Source: Candidatus Wallbacteria bacterium (GTDB lineage Bacteria > Muiribacteriota > JAQTZZ01). From it: a stretch of DNA of 64,000 nt. The number at the start of each line of letters is the position of its first letter. Position 1 is the first letter of the stretch. The notes below the pieces were generated by a model, which saw only the letters and a list, made by a program, of their open reading frames with translations, had not been told where the DNA came from and did no database searches. The position numbers and the translations under genes were made by a program. Location of the stretch: NCBI GenBank assembly GCA_028687545.1, contig JAQTZZ010000005.1:89015-153014 (forward strand), in the 5' to 3' direction. Positions 15,840 to 23,506 of the stretch are shown piece by piece.

Positions 15840-16172
15840 TCATTTCGTCCCTTCGTCCACGTCCATTTTTGTTCCGCAGCGCGGGCAGAGCCGCAGCTCA
15901 GGATCCCATTTTTCATAATCTCTGGATTTGCATCTTGGGCAGCAGTGAGAATTTTTGAGAAACGTCGCCAGCGGTTCTTCGATAGTTTCTCCAGGTTCAA
16001 GCTGCTCCGGGTTGCAGCTTACAAGGACGTCCACGATATTCCGGCAGTTGCGGCAGACCGACAGCTGAGTCACTGCGAAGAATCCGCTTTCAGCGTCAGG
16101 AATCGCGAGAGCTTTGTATCTGCATTTCCGACATTTGTATTCATGAAGACTGGACATGAGAGGATGATACAT
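15840..16172 (-). CDS. Small zinc-ribbon protein
   Basis: About 110 residues from ATG 16172; ATG 16157 is an alternative start. Three cysteine pairs: CRKCRYKA near the start, CRNCRN in the middle and CCPRCKSRDYEKWDPELRLCPRCG at the end, giving probably two zinc ribbons. No enzyme motif. The composition suggests a cytoplasmic protein of unknown role, convergent with the phosphatase gene. Confidence 0.6.
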   Translation of the reverse strand: MYHPLMSSLHEYKCRKCRYKALAIPDAESGFFAVTQLSVCRNCRNIVDVLVSCNPEQLEPGETIEEPLATFLKNSHCCPRCKSRDYEKWDPELRLCPRCGTKMDVDEGTK

Positions 16173-16266
16173 CAATCCTTAAAAAAGTAAAAAAATAAAA
16201 TACGATTTTGCAAACTGACTGCTTTAGGCATAAAATTTTTTCGATTTCAAGTTGGAGGAATTCAAA

Positions 16267-16881
16267 ATGAATTCAGTAAAGTCTGGATTGATGATCCTGT
16301 TTCTGGCAACTTCACTGCTCCATGCAGCCCCTGGAACCGGCGAAGTATCAAACGCCACAATGGAAACAATGGTCGGCCAGTATCCGCCGGTGATAGCTGT
16401 CACAACCCTGGACAGCAGGGAAGTGAATATCGCGGATACAATAGGGAAGAAGATGATTGTCCTGAATTTTTTCGCTTCCTGGTGCCCGCCCTGTAAGAGA
16501 GAACTTCCTGAATTCCAGAAATTCTACCAGGAACATTCCAGCGAAGTGCTGATGCTGGGTCTGAGCCTTGATTACCCGAAGGACATGACTACACTGGAAA
16601 CTGTGATCCGGGAGAACGGGATCACCTATCCGGTCGCCCTCAACAAGGACAAGGAACTGCCCAAAAAATTCGGCTTCAAAGCTATACCATTTACTGCGGT
16701 GATCGGAGCAGATGGAAAAATCCTGGATTGCCAGACCAAAGCGATTGCCAATCCATATGAGTACTTTACCCAGAGTCTGCAGAAAGTCGCTGAACAGCTC
16801 AAAGCCGGTGTGGCGATCACAAAAGAGCAGTTCGTGAAGCAGTGCCAGCAAGACTGCACAGGCTGCGGCGGCTGTAAGTAA
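16267..16881 (+). CDS. Exported TlpA/ResA-like thioredoxin
   Basis: 204 residues from ATG 16267 with GGAGG about 9 nt upstream. A signal peptide is followed by an AhpC/TSA-Redoxin (TlpA-like) fold: IVLNFFASWCPPCKRELPEF carries the redox-active CPPC, followed by the cis-proline region KAIPFTAVIGADG. The C-terminus is unusually cysteine-rich (CQQDCTGCGGCK), possibly a metal-binding or redox tail. It probably reduces periplasmic disulfides or matures a cytochrome-like partner, though no partner gene is adjacent. Confidence 0.85.
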   Translation: MNSVKSGLMILFLATSLLHAAPGTGEVSNATMETMVGQYPPVIAVTTLDSREVNIADTIGKKMIVLNFFASWCPPCKRELPEFQKFYQEHSSEVLMLGLSLDYPKDMTTLETVIRENGITYPVALNKDKELPKKFGFKAIPFTAVIGADGKILDCQTKAIANPYEYFTQSLQKVAEQLKAGVAITKEQFVKQCQQDCTGCGGCK

Positions 16882-16883
16882 GT

Positions 16884-17078
16884 CTGAAAGGCAACTTCTT
16901 TTCAACAGCGGTCGACCTGGTTTGATTTAAATTGTTTTTCAGCAAAGACTGGACTGGCAGCAATCATCCCAGTCTCGCTCCGCAGGCCCCGCAGAGAGGG
17001 GACCCCACCTGCTGCGCGGTTATTGAATTTTGGAATTTAAACCAATGCTCCCGCTGCTGAAAAGGAGTTGCCTTTCAG
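16884..17078. repeat. 195-nt element bounded by 28-bp inverted repeats (MITE-like or structured RNA)
   Basis: Left arm 16884-16911 and right arm 17051-17078 are reverse complements with 26 of 28 matches. Pairing continues loosely inward (TGGTTT...AAATT on both sides). The interior holds further hairpins (AGACTGG with CCAGTCT; CCCC with GGGG inside CGCAGG/CCTGC). It fills the whole gap between two convergent stop codons, starting 3 nt after one and ending 5 nt before the other. It could be a miniature transposable element, a bidirectional terminator or a folded RNA. I see no clear target-site duplication and no second copy in this window. Confidence 0.65.
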
Positions 17079-17082
17079 TTAG

Positions 17083-19371
17083 CTACTTTATCCCGTGTTC
17101 AGCCGGTGTGAATATCCCTGTGCCTGCGATCGGATTGACAGCCAGTATGCTTTTAGCTGGAATAGAGGTTGAACCGTAAGCATAAGTATCGTCGCTGAAA
17201 TTGGCGATCAGCTCGAGCTGGCCGTCGAACACTGTTTTCTGCACCAGCCTGTCAGAAGTCAGCCACTGAAAATCTGTCATCTCCGAGAATCCGAAGCGCC
17301 GGTGCAGGGGAGAGAAAAATTTATACTGGCTGATGATATATTCCTTCCAGCTCTCAAATGAGGCTGGATTGAGATGGTACAGCGGCGGGCAGAGATAAAG
17401 GAGCTCTGTCAGGGAATTCAGGCCGGCTGCATTGCTGAACTTGAGGCTTCCGCTTCCCCAGTGATTCATGCTTACGAAGCAGTCGTGGAAGACGATCTCA
17501 TTGAGAGGCAGGCGGAAAGCCGGATCATAGTGAAATTCAAGATAATCATCTTTCAATGGCACATTGAGCAGCATAATATCCGGACCATAAGCCGGATAAT
17601 ATTTTCCTGCGAAATATCTTGAATCCTTGTTTTTCATCTCAGCATCACCCCAACCGATGGAAGGAGTCAGCATGCCTTCCACAAAATGCACTGCAGGCGC
17701 GAAGTATGAACAGCCTCCTTCAGACCCTAACACAACGTTGAATTTGTCGCTGATCCAGCACATCCGGCGGAGTCTCTCAGCTGCGTCATCCATCTGCGTA
17801 TCTGAATGAAGCGGGGCATAATCATCATAGAGCTGGCCGTACGCGTCGCAGTCCATGAAATAAAGATTAAAAGGAGTGCTTTGCATAATGGAACTGACCC
17901 GTTTCTCAAGATATGGACGGGCAGCTTTAGAATTCAGGATATACCCTTTTTTCTGAAATCCCGGCGCTTTTTTTCCGTCTTCTCTGACAACCGGTCCTTT
18001 TTCATAGAGTTCCCGGTCGAACTGGGCAGTGGGCCAGGTGCTGTCTGTGCCTGAGAGAGCAGGGTCATGGATACTGTTGTAGGAGTCATAGGTTCCATAG
18101 AGATATCCCATCCCGACTGCCTGTTTAACGACTTCAGGCCTCTTATCCACCATTTCCCAGCCAGGCACGCAGATCCTGGCTTTGTCGATGCCTGCGTCTG
18201 ACAGCATTTTCACCATCCTGCCTGATGTGCCATAACCCCAGTCGGTCAAGTTTCTGAAACAGCCTGGAAATGCCGTGCAGAGGAGCATGGAGTTCAGGCG
18301 GAGCAGCTCGAACTGATTCAGCTCACTTTTCCTGATCAGAGCCCATTCTTCCTCGGTCAGTGCAAGGTCTGCAAAGGACCGGGCATCGTAAAAATCCGGC
18401 CGCCTGAGCAGTGAGGAAATATCCTCAGCCAGCATGGATTTCATCACTTCGCCTGGTCTTTTGCCTTCTGTGATCCATTTAAGGCAGTCACGCGAATTCC
18501 CGCTCAGCAGTTTGTAAAGTTTATAGCCAGGAGTGTTTTCATGATTGGACTGGGTAATGATTGCACTGGCAAAATCCTGCCATTTACCAGGGAGATCGTC
18601 GAAGGAGAGCAGTTCAGTTCCCCAGACATAGGCATGGATCGCACCCATCAGGCGTTCCACAGCATGGGTTCTGATCAGTTTTTTTGACAGCGGGAAAAAA
18701 TCCCGGTTGCCTATCAGAAGGTTCCGATAACGATATGCCGGAAAAACCGGATTTCCTGGACTTAGTGAGATCAGGATTTTCTGGTGGCTGTCATTCCTGG
18801 CTGGATTGAAATTATGGCCTGTTGAAAGAGAGCTGGATGAACCGAAACTGAAGGCCAGCCGGTTGTGAAAACGATTTTCAAAAATGAAGGTCAGGGTAAA
18901 TTTAGGATTGTACAATCCGAAAAAAGGCATGGTCAGGCCATCCAGCATGTTCCACTCCTCATCAGACAGCCATTTCTGCCAGCGCTGATCAGAGAGCGGA
19001 ATGAATTTGCCTTCCCAGTTCGGCCAGATCAGAGCCTGGAAAGCCTGAGGCAGCGGGATCAATGGGAAATCCAGTACCGATTTTTCGGATGCTGAAAAAT
19101 CTATGGATAAGTCCGGCCCTGACAGGCTGAGTTCGATTTTCATCCCTTTTTTATAAATTATCAAAACATGTCCGGCTGATCGATCAAGAATCTCAGAAAT
19201 TTCCTGCTCCGGTTGAGCCGAAGACAGCATGATTCCGCTTCCTGCCGTGGTTTTCAGTTGAAGGGTGGTTGGATCGAAGTTTATCTCCCAGGAATCACTC
19301 TTTAAGCTGATTTCTTCTCCGGCTGCACTGGAAATCAGAATTGACAGGAATAAGAAAAGCAGGAATTTCAT
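17083..19371 (-). CDS. Large secreted putative glycoside hydrolase (TIM-barrel type)
   Basis: 762 residues from ATG 19371, with a signal peptide (MKFLLFLFLSILISSAAG). An N-terminal beta-rich region is followed by a barrel-like catalytic region. Near residue 500 the strand YFMDCDAYGQLYDDYAP carries candidate catalytic aspartates, and about 45 residues later comes GSEGGCSYFAP with a candidate acid/base glutamate. This D...E arrangement on successive strands is the pattern of retaining glycosidases such as GH101-like enzymes, but I cannot name the family. A beta-sandwich tail closes the protein. The promoter places TATAAT 6 nt before the ATG. The adjacent gene is a degenerate paralogue. Confidence 0.6.
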   Translation of the reverse strand: MKFLLFLFLSILISSAAGEEISLKSDSWEINFDPTTLQLKTTAGSGIMLSSAQPEQEISEILDRSAGHVLIIYKKGMKIELSLSGPDLSIDFSASEKSVLDFPLIPLPQAFQALIWPNWEGKFIPLSDQRWQKWLSDEEWNMLDGLTMPFFGLYNPKFTLTFIFENRFHNRLAFSFGSSSSLSTGHNFNPARNDSHQKILISLSPGNPVFPAYRYRNLLIGNRDFFPLSKKLIRTHAVERLMGAIHAYVWGTELLSFDDLPGKWQDFASAIITQSNHENTPGYKLYKLLSGNSRDCLKWITEGKRPGEVMKSMLAEDISSLLRRPDFYDARSFADLALTEEEWALIRKSELNQFELLRLNSMLLCTAFPGCFRNLTDWGYGTSGRMVKMLSDAGIDKARICVPGWEMVDKRPEVVKQAVGMGYLYGTYDSYNSIHDPALSGTDSTWPTAQFDRELYEKGPVVREDGKKAPGFQKKGYILNSKAARPYLEKRVSSIMQSTPFNLYFMDCDAYGQLYDDYAPLHSDTQMDDAAERLRRMCWISDKFNVVLGSEGGCSYFAPAVHFVEGMLTPSIGWGDAEMKNKDSRYFAGKYYPAYGPDIMLLNVPLKDDYLEFHYDPAFRLPLNEIVFHDCFVSMNHWGSGSLKFSNAAGLNSLTELLYLCPPLYHLNPASFESWKEYIISQYKFFSPLHRRFGFSEMTDFQWLTSDRLVQKTVFDGQLELIANFSDDTYAYGSTSIPAKSILAVNPIAGTGIFTPAEHGIK

Positions 19372-19377
19372 GGGTAA

Positions 19378-19407
19378 ATTATATTGCATCAGACATTACT
19401 TATGCAA
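19378..19407 (-). promoter_or_regulatory. Promoter directly abutting the start codon (leaderless candidate)
   Basis: Minus strand: TTGCAT at 19407-19402, 18-nt spacer, TATAAT at 19383-19378, then 6 nt, then the ATG at 19371. No Shine-Dalgarno sequence is present. Confidence 0.65.
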
Positions 19408-19432
19408 TTCGAAGGAATTCGATGATACGGGA

Positions 19433-21448
19433 TCAGGGGTATGAATTTTCAGCCCGATTCCGCGATTCAAAAGTGAAGAGGGTTTCGCCGGCCGGCTGGA
19501 TTGCCAGTATGCTTCTGCCTGGAATTACACTGGCGAGGTAAACATAGGGGGTTGTTCTGAAGTTTGCGATCAATTCCAGTTGACCGCCGAATCCGGTTTT
19601 CTGCACCATTCTGTCAGGTGTGAGCCAGCTGAAGTCTGTCATGGCTGAAAAGCCCCATTTTTTATGCAGAGGGGAGAAAAATTCATACTGCCTGACTATG
19701 GACTCCTGTCGATTTTCGAATTCCAGCGGATCCAGACGATACAGCGGAGGGCAGAGATAGAGAAGGCTGGTCAGAGTGAGAAAACTCTCGGCTTTGTCTG
19801 AACCCGACCATTCGCGGTGAGTGAGGCTCTCAAAGCAGTCGTGAAAAACGATTTCATTGAGCGGCAGGCGGAATCGCGGGTCGCAATCAAAGTACAGGGA
19901 ATCGTCGATTGAAGAGAGGGTATTATGCATGCCTTCCATAAAATGCACTGCAGGAGCGAAGTATGAGCAGCCTCCGTCTGAGCCGAGTACTGCCTTGTAT
20001 TTATCACGGATCAGGCAGAGGCGTGAGAGTTTCTCCCTTGCGTCGTCCATCTGGGTGGCAGGATGGGCAGGGGAAAAATCGTCATAAACCTGACCTGTGG
20101 CGGCATTTCCCAGAAAATAATGATTGAAGGGGATGTTTTCAGAAATGTTGTCTGCACAGTATTCACCAAAGAGATAACCGATTTGCACTGATTGTTTGAC
20201 GACTTCCGGCCTGACTGCGACCAATTCCCGGCTGGACACGCGGAGAACAGCCCGGTCGATTCCTGCATTCTGAAGCATGTTCAGCATGCGGCTGGAAGTT
20301 CCAAAACCCCAGTCGCTGACCTCTCTGAGACAATCCGGAAATGCCGAATAAAGAAGCAATGAATTCATCCTGAAGATTTCCGGCTCGCTCAGATTTCTTT
20401 TTGACAGCAGGACTCTGGTTTCTATAGACAAAGCTGTTTCAGCGAATGAGCGTTGATCATAAAAATCATCTTTCCTAAGAAGATTGGATAGAGATTCACT
20501 GAGAATGACTTTCATCTCCCTGGAAGGACGTTCTCCAAGTGCGATCCTTTTAAGGTAGGAAGGCACAGGATCTTCCAGAAATGAAGAGATCAGTTTACCC
20601 GGATTCGGGTCTCGAATTTTAGACTGGGACAGGAGCTCTATGGCAAATTTCCGCCATTTTCCTGGTAACACATCATCATAGGAGAGGAGTTCTGTCCCTG
20701 ACAGCCAGGCATGGAGAGCACCTTTGAGCCGTCCGACTGACGGGATTTTAACCTGCTTTTCTGACAGGGTGGCCAGTTCTTCACGGCTGAGCATTTTACG
20801 GTATTTCAAGGCAGGAAGAATCGGATTTCCTGGTCCGGGAGAAATCAAGATCGTCTGAAAGGCATCTCCCTGTCCAGGCTGGAAATCATGGGTGAAGGAG
20901 ATGTTTTCCTGAGGCCCGAAATTGAAGCAGAGCCTGTTATGAAAGCGATTTGAGATGAAATAAGTCAAAGTCAGGTCCTGTTTATACAAACTCCAGAATG
21001 GCATGGTCAAACCGTCCATGGTGTTCCATTTTCTGGCAGACAGCCATTTCTGCCACTGCCTGTCCTCCAGAGGGATGAATTTTCCTTCCAGGTTGGGCCA
21101 GATCAGGGCCTGGAAATTCTGGGGCAGAGGAATCAGAGGGAAGGTCAAGCTATTTTTTTTTGCGGCTGTGATTTCGATGGACAGGTCTGAATCCAGAATT
21201 GTGAGTGCGATTTTCAGGCCGTTTTTATAAGTGACAGAAACATGGTTGGGCGACTTATCGCTGATAGCAGATATTTCCAGAGTGCTCTGTGGAGCTGAAT
21301 AGATTATTTTATAAATTCCTTCCCCAGTGGTGATTGCAAGTGTGGCTGGATCGAAATTGATTTTCAGCCTCTGATTCTGAAGAATCACTCTTTCACCTGC
21401 GATAGCGAAAGCTGCCAGCAGCAGAAAAGTACAGAATGCAGTTTTCAT
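19433..21448 (-). CDS. Paralogue of the adjacent glycosidase-like protein, catalytic residues lost
   Basis: 671 residues from ATG 21448 with signal peptide. It aligns end to end with the product of 17083-19371: FNFGPQ/FSFGSS, DGLTMPFWSLYKQDLTLTYF, RLPLNEIVFHDCF and SPLHKKWGFSAMTDFSWLT are all shared. However, the segment before the first catalytic strand is shortened by about 70 residues, YFMDCDA has become YFLGNAA, GSEGG has become GSDGG, and a further segment of about 30 residues is missing. It is likely a catalytically dead binding or regulatory protein. The frame is intact, so it is under selection rather than a simple pseudogene. A TATGCT hexamer sits 6 nt before the ATG. Confidence 0.6.
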   Translation of the reverse strand: MKTAFCTFLLLAAFAIAGERVILQNQRLKINFDPATLAITTGEGIYKIIYSAPQSTLEISAISDKSPNHVSVTYKNGLKIALTILDSDLSIEITAAKKNSLTFPLIPLPQNFQALIWPNLEGKFIPLEDRQWQKWLSARKWNTMDGLTMPFWSLYKQDLTLTYFISNRFHNRLCFNFGPQENISFTHDFQPGQGDAFQTILISPGPGNPILPALKYRKMLSREELATLSEKQVKIPSVGRLKGALHAWLSGTELLSYDDVLPGKWRKFAIELLSQSKIRDPNPGKLISSFLEDPVPSYLKRIALGERPSREMKVILSESLSNLLRKDDFYDQRSFAETALSIETRVLLSKRNLSEPEIFRMNSLLLYSAFPDCLREVSDWGFGTSSRMLNMLQNAGIDRAVLRVSSRELVAVRPEVVKQSVQIGYLFGEYCADNISENIPFNHYFLGNAATGQVYDDFSPAHPATQMDDAREKLSRLCLIRDKYKAVLGSDGGCSYFAPAVHFMEGMHNTLSSIDDSLYFDCDPRFRLPLNEIVFHDCFESLTHREWSGSDKAESFLTLTSLLYLCPPLYRLDPLEFENRQESIVRQYEFFSPLHKKWGFSAMTDFSWLTPDRMVQKTGFGGQLELIANFRTTPYVYLASVIPGRSILAIQPAGETLFTFESRNRAENSYP

Positions 21449-21454
21449 GAAAAA

Positions 21455-21483
21455 AGCATACAAGAACTGCATTCGTAAGTCCA
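21455..21483 (-). promoter_or_regulatory. Promoter abutting the start codon of the glycosidase-like paralogue
   Basis: Minus strand: TGGACT at 21483-21478, 17-nt spacer, TATGCT at 21460-21455, then 6 nt to the ATG at 21448. Same geometry as the neighbouring paralogue. Confidence 0.5.
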
Positions 21484-21514
21484 TTTGATTGCGGTTCTGA
21501 AGTGATACCAAAAT

Positions 21515-21537
21515 AAAAAAAGGCTCCTGAGGGAGCC
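21515..21537 (-). terminator. Intrinsic terminator of the clostripain-like gene
   Basis: Minus strand: GGCTCC, loop CTCA, GGAGCC (21537-21522), followed by seven T (21521-21515). It lies 25 nt after the stop codon at 21562. Confidence 0.85.
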
Positions 21538-21561
21538 CTTTAAATTATTAAAGACAGGATT

Positions 21562-22983
21562 TCAGTTCAATCCGTAATACTTATGCAGGAAGATATCCCA
21601 GCCTGTTGCCTGGCAGAAATCGATCTGCTGGTATTTTGGTTCAAGCAGCTTTGAATAGAGTTTCACCATTTTCTCCTTAGGAGGCAGCAGGAAGAAGTCT
21701 ACCGCATAGGAACCCTTGTCAGTGCAAGGATTGGCTTTGGCTATGGTGGCGGTATTGAGCGCTTCGATCACTGAGGCTGCTGCTTCCTTCACCTGAGCCG
21801 TCAGCTGCCTTCCTTCGTCATTCTGCAGGAGCACTTCCATGGTTTTCGTCAGATTAGTAAGGAATGAGCCAAGGTCTACATATTCGTAATCATCGGGTTT
21901 GGTTTCATAGATGCCTTCGAAGATTCCTCCGAATTTGGGGCTCATGGTTCTGGCGCTGGTCACTGCAGCGATCACTCCGCTCTTGTTTGCAGAATCAAGG
22001 CCTGCTGTGAGCAGCTCGGATATCTTCTTCATGCCAGGCACTAACTTGGGGATTTCATTCAGATCGAGGCATGACATCTGGAAATCGAATTTGGCTATCT
22101 CAGTGACTTTCTGGTTGGTCTTGCGGACGCTGTCATACATGGCTTTTGCCACATTAAGAGGCGAGGATGCCGGAGCAGAGCTGAGCAGGTCGAGTACAGC
22201 AGGGTCGAAATGAGTCTGCAGCCCGAACAGGCTTGAGATGATGCCCTGAGCTACGCCCACTTGCGAAGTTTCGCTGGCTACCATGTAGTTGAAGAATCTT
22301 GAAAACTGCAGGGAAGTTTCTGCCTGATCCATCAGGCAGGAACGGAAGGCCAGTATGTCGAGCTTTCCGCCGTTGAGCACCTGCTCCAGCACTGAAGTGG
22401 ATTCAAGCAGAGTGATGCAGTCTTTGGAATTCAGGTCATAGCCGAAGGATTTCTGATCCGGAAGTATGGAACCAGGGCCGCTGCCGGAGATCCAGCCTGT
22501 GCCGTGGCCGTTGATATAGAGCATCCTGTGTTTGGCTGGGTATGACATGGCCCATTCCAGGAAATTTTTAAAATTACTCGGATCACCTGTATTGAGATTG
22601 GCCATTTTAGCCCTGACGTTGAGGCTGTCTTTGGTGATGTAATATCGTCTGGATTCCTTCTTTTTTTCAGACATGAAGTCGATCTGGGCTATGATATGAA
22701 CCTGGCCGCCGCAATTGCCGTAAGCGGCGATGTCCATGATCTCAGTAAGCAGGGCTGATTCGAGCTGCTTTTCGATGTCCAGGCAGCCGTAAACCATGAT
22801 GGCCCAGTTTTTCTCGGTCTTCTCAGAGGCAGCGACTGGGCTTTCCTTTTCCAGCTTGGCGAATTTGTTGTCAACAGACCATGGATTCAGATCGTCCAGA
22901 ATCCCCTTCTGAGCCTGCGCTGATACTTCGAAGTTCAAAACAACTGTCAGCATGAAAATCGCGATTAAAACTTTTTTCAACAA
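21562..22983 (-). CDS. Secreted clostripain-family (C11) cysteine protease
   Basis: 473 residues. The start is a TTG at 22983, with GGGGGG a few bases upstream and a signal peptide beginning LKKVLIAIFMLTVVLNFEVSAQA. C11 hallmarks: HRMLYINGHGTGW with the catalytic histidine, then DILAFRSCLMDQAET with the catalytic cysteine. These proteases of the caspase-like fold cleave after basic residues and are usually exported. It is a single-gene unit with its own promoter (23015-23042) and terminator (21515-21537). Confidence 0.88.
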   Translation of the reverse strand: MLKKVLIAIFMLTVVLNFEVSAQAQKGILDDLNPWSVDNKFAKLEKESPVAASEKTEKNWAIMVYGCLDIEKQLESALLTEIMDIAAYGNCGGQVHIIAQIDFMSEKKKESRRYYITKDSLNVRAKMANLNTGDPSNFKNFLEWAMSYPAKHRMLYINGHGTGWISGSGPGSILPDQKSFGYDLNSKDCITLLESTSVLEQVLNGGKLDILAFRSCLMDQAETSLQFSRFFNYMVASETSQVGVAQGIISSLFGLQTHFDPAVLDLLSSAPASSPLNVAKAMYDSVRKTNQKVTEIAKFDFQMSCLDLNEIPKLVPGMKKISELLTAGLDSANKSGVIAAVTSARTMSPKFGGIFEGIYETKPDDYEYVDLGSFLTNLTKTMEVLLQNDEGRQLTAQVKEAAASVIEALNTATIAKANPCTDKGSYAVDFFLLPPKEKMVKLYSKLLEPKYQQIDFCQATGWDIFLHKYYGLN

Positions 22984-23014
22984 AACCCCCCAGGTTCCTT
23001 TTTTTCTTCAGTCA

Positions 23015-23042
23015 ATCATATCCGGATTTTCCTGCTTGGCAA
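23015..23042 (-). promoter_or_regulatory. Promoter of the clostripain-like gene
   Basis: Minus strand: TTGCCA at 23042-23037, 16-nt spacer, TATGAT at 23020-23015, about 30 nt upstream of the TTG start. Confidence 0.5.
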
Positions 23043-23073
23043 GTGAAAAAGAGTGAAAAAAATGAATTTGAGA

Positions 23074-23253
23074 TTAATTTACAGGCTTCAAGGAAATGCC
23101 GATGTCATTGGCTTTGTTGTAAATCGCGTCTTCTGTTTTGCCGAGCTTCAATCCCATGACATTAATAGGAGTATTCATTTTGATAAGATCTCTCAGGAGG
23201 ACAATATCTTCCTTGGTCCAGGAATTACCTGAATTTTGATCAGATGTATACAT
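23074..23253 (-). CDS. 59-residue helix-turn-helix-like small protein
   Basis: Short gene from ATG 23253 to TAA 23074. The product contains SWTKEDIVLLRDLIKMNTPI followed by GLKLGKTEDAIYNKANDIGISLKP. This matches a widespread family of small bacterial proteins with a Myb/SANT- or resolvase-like three-helix pattern (WTxEDxxxLRxLxxxNTPxxxIGxKLGRTxxAIxxKAxxxGISL). A weak AAAGGCG ribosome site precedes the ATG. Probable DNA-binding protein, target unknown. Located between two secreted protease genes on the same strand. Confidence 0.75.
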   Translation of the reverse strand: MYTSDQNSGNSWTKEDIVLLRDLIKMNTPINVMGLKLGKTEDAIYNKANDIGISLKPVN

Positions 23254-23302
23254 TGAATCGCCTTTTTCTTTTTATTAATTTTAACAGGAAAAGTCGGCGT
23301 TG

Positions 23303-23506
23303 TCAATTCCTGTTCAGCTGGCGCGGATCAGATAAAAGGCTGGAAAATTCCGGGATCGTAGGCTGGGTCCACTCGAACATCAGATTGATTTTTTCCGATT
23401 TTCCAGTCCTGTATGCTTCCGTGTCTTCCCCAAGCAGCTCGTACATTCTCACCTTAACGGCAGCTTCGATCGGCATCTTCCCATCTCTCGAAATCAATCC
23501 CTTCAA
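23303..23506 (-). CDS. Small ORF overlapping the end of the S41-like gene
   Basis: Open frame of 67 codons with three candidate starts: ATG 23506, ATG 23476, or ATG 23446 preceded by AAGGTGA. It overlaps the last 53 nt of the S41-like gene in another frame. Codon choice after the overlap looks coding (for example TKSEKINLMFEWTQPTIPEF-like text, YRTGKSEKINLMFEW in the actual product), but I recognise no family. It could be a translationally coupled small protein or the frame-shifted tail of a formerly longer protease. Confidence 0.4.
   Translation of the reverse strand: MKGLISRDGKMPIEAAVKVRMYELLGEDTEAYRTGKSEKINLMFEWTQPTIPEFSSLLSDPRQLNRN

Noticed and set aside
16348-16905. Long minus-strand frame opposite the thioredoxin-like gene
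   Set aside because: No motifs; it mirrors the codon structure of a well-supported gene with CPPC and signal peptide on the plus strand.
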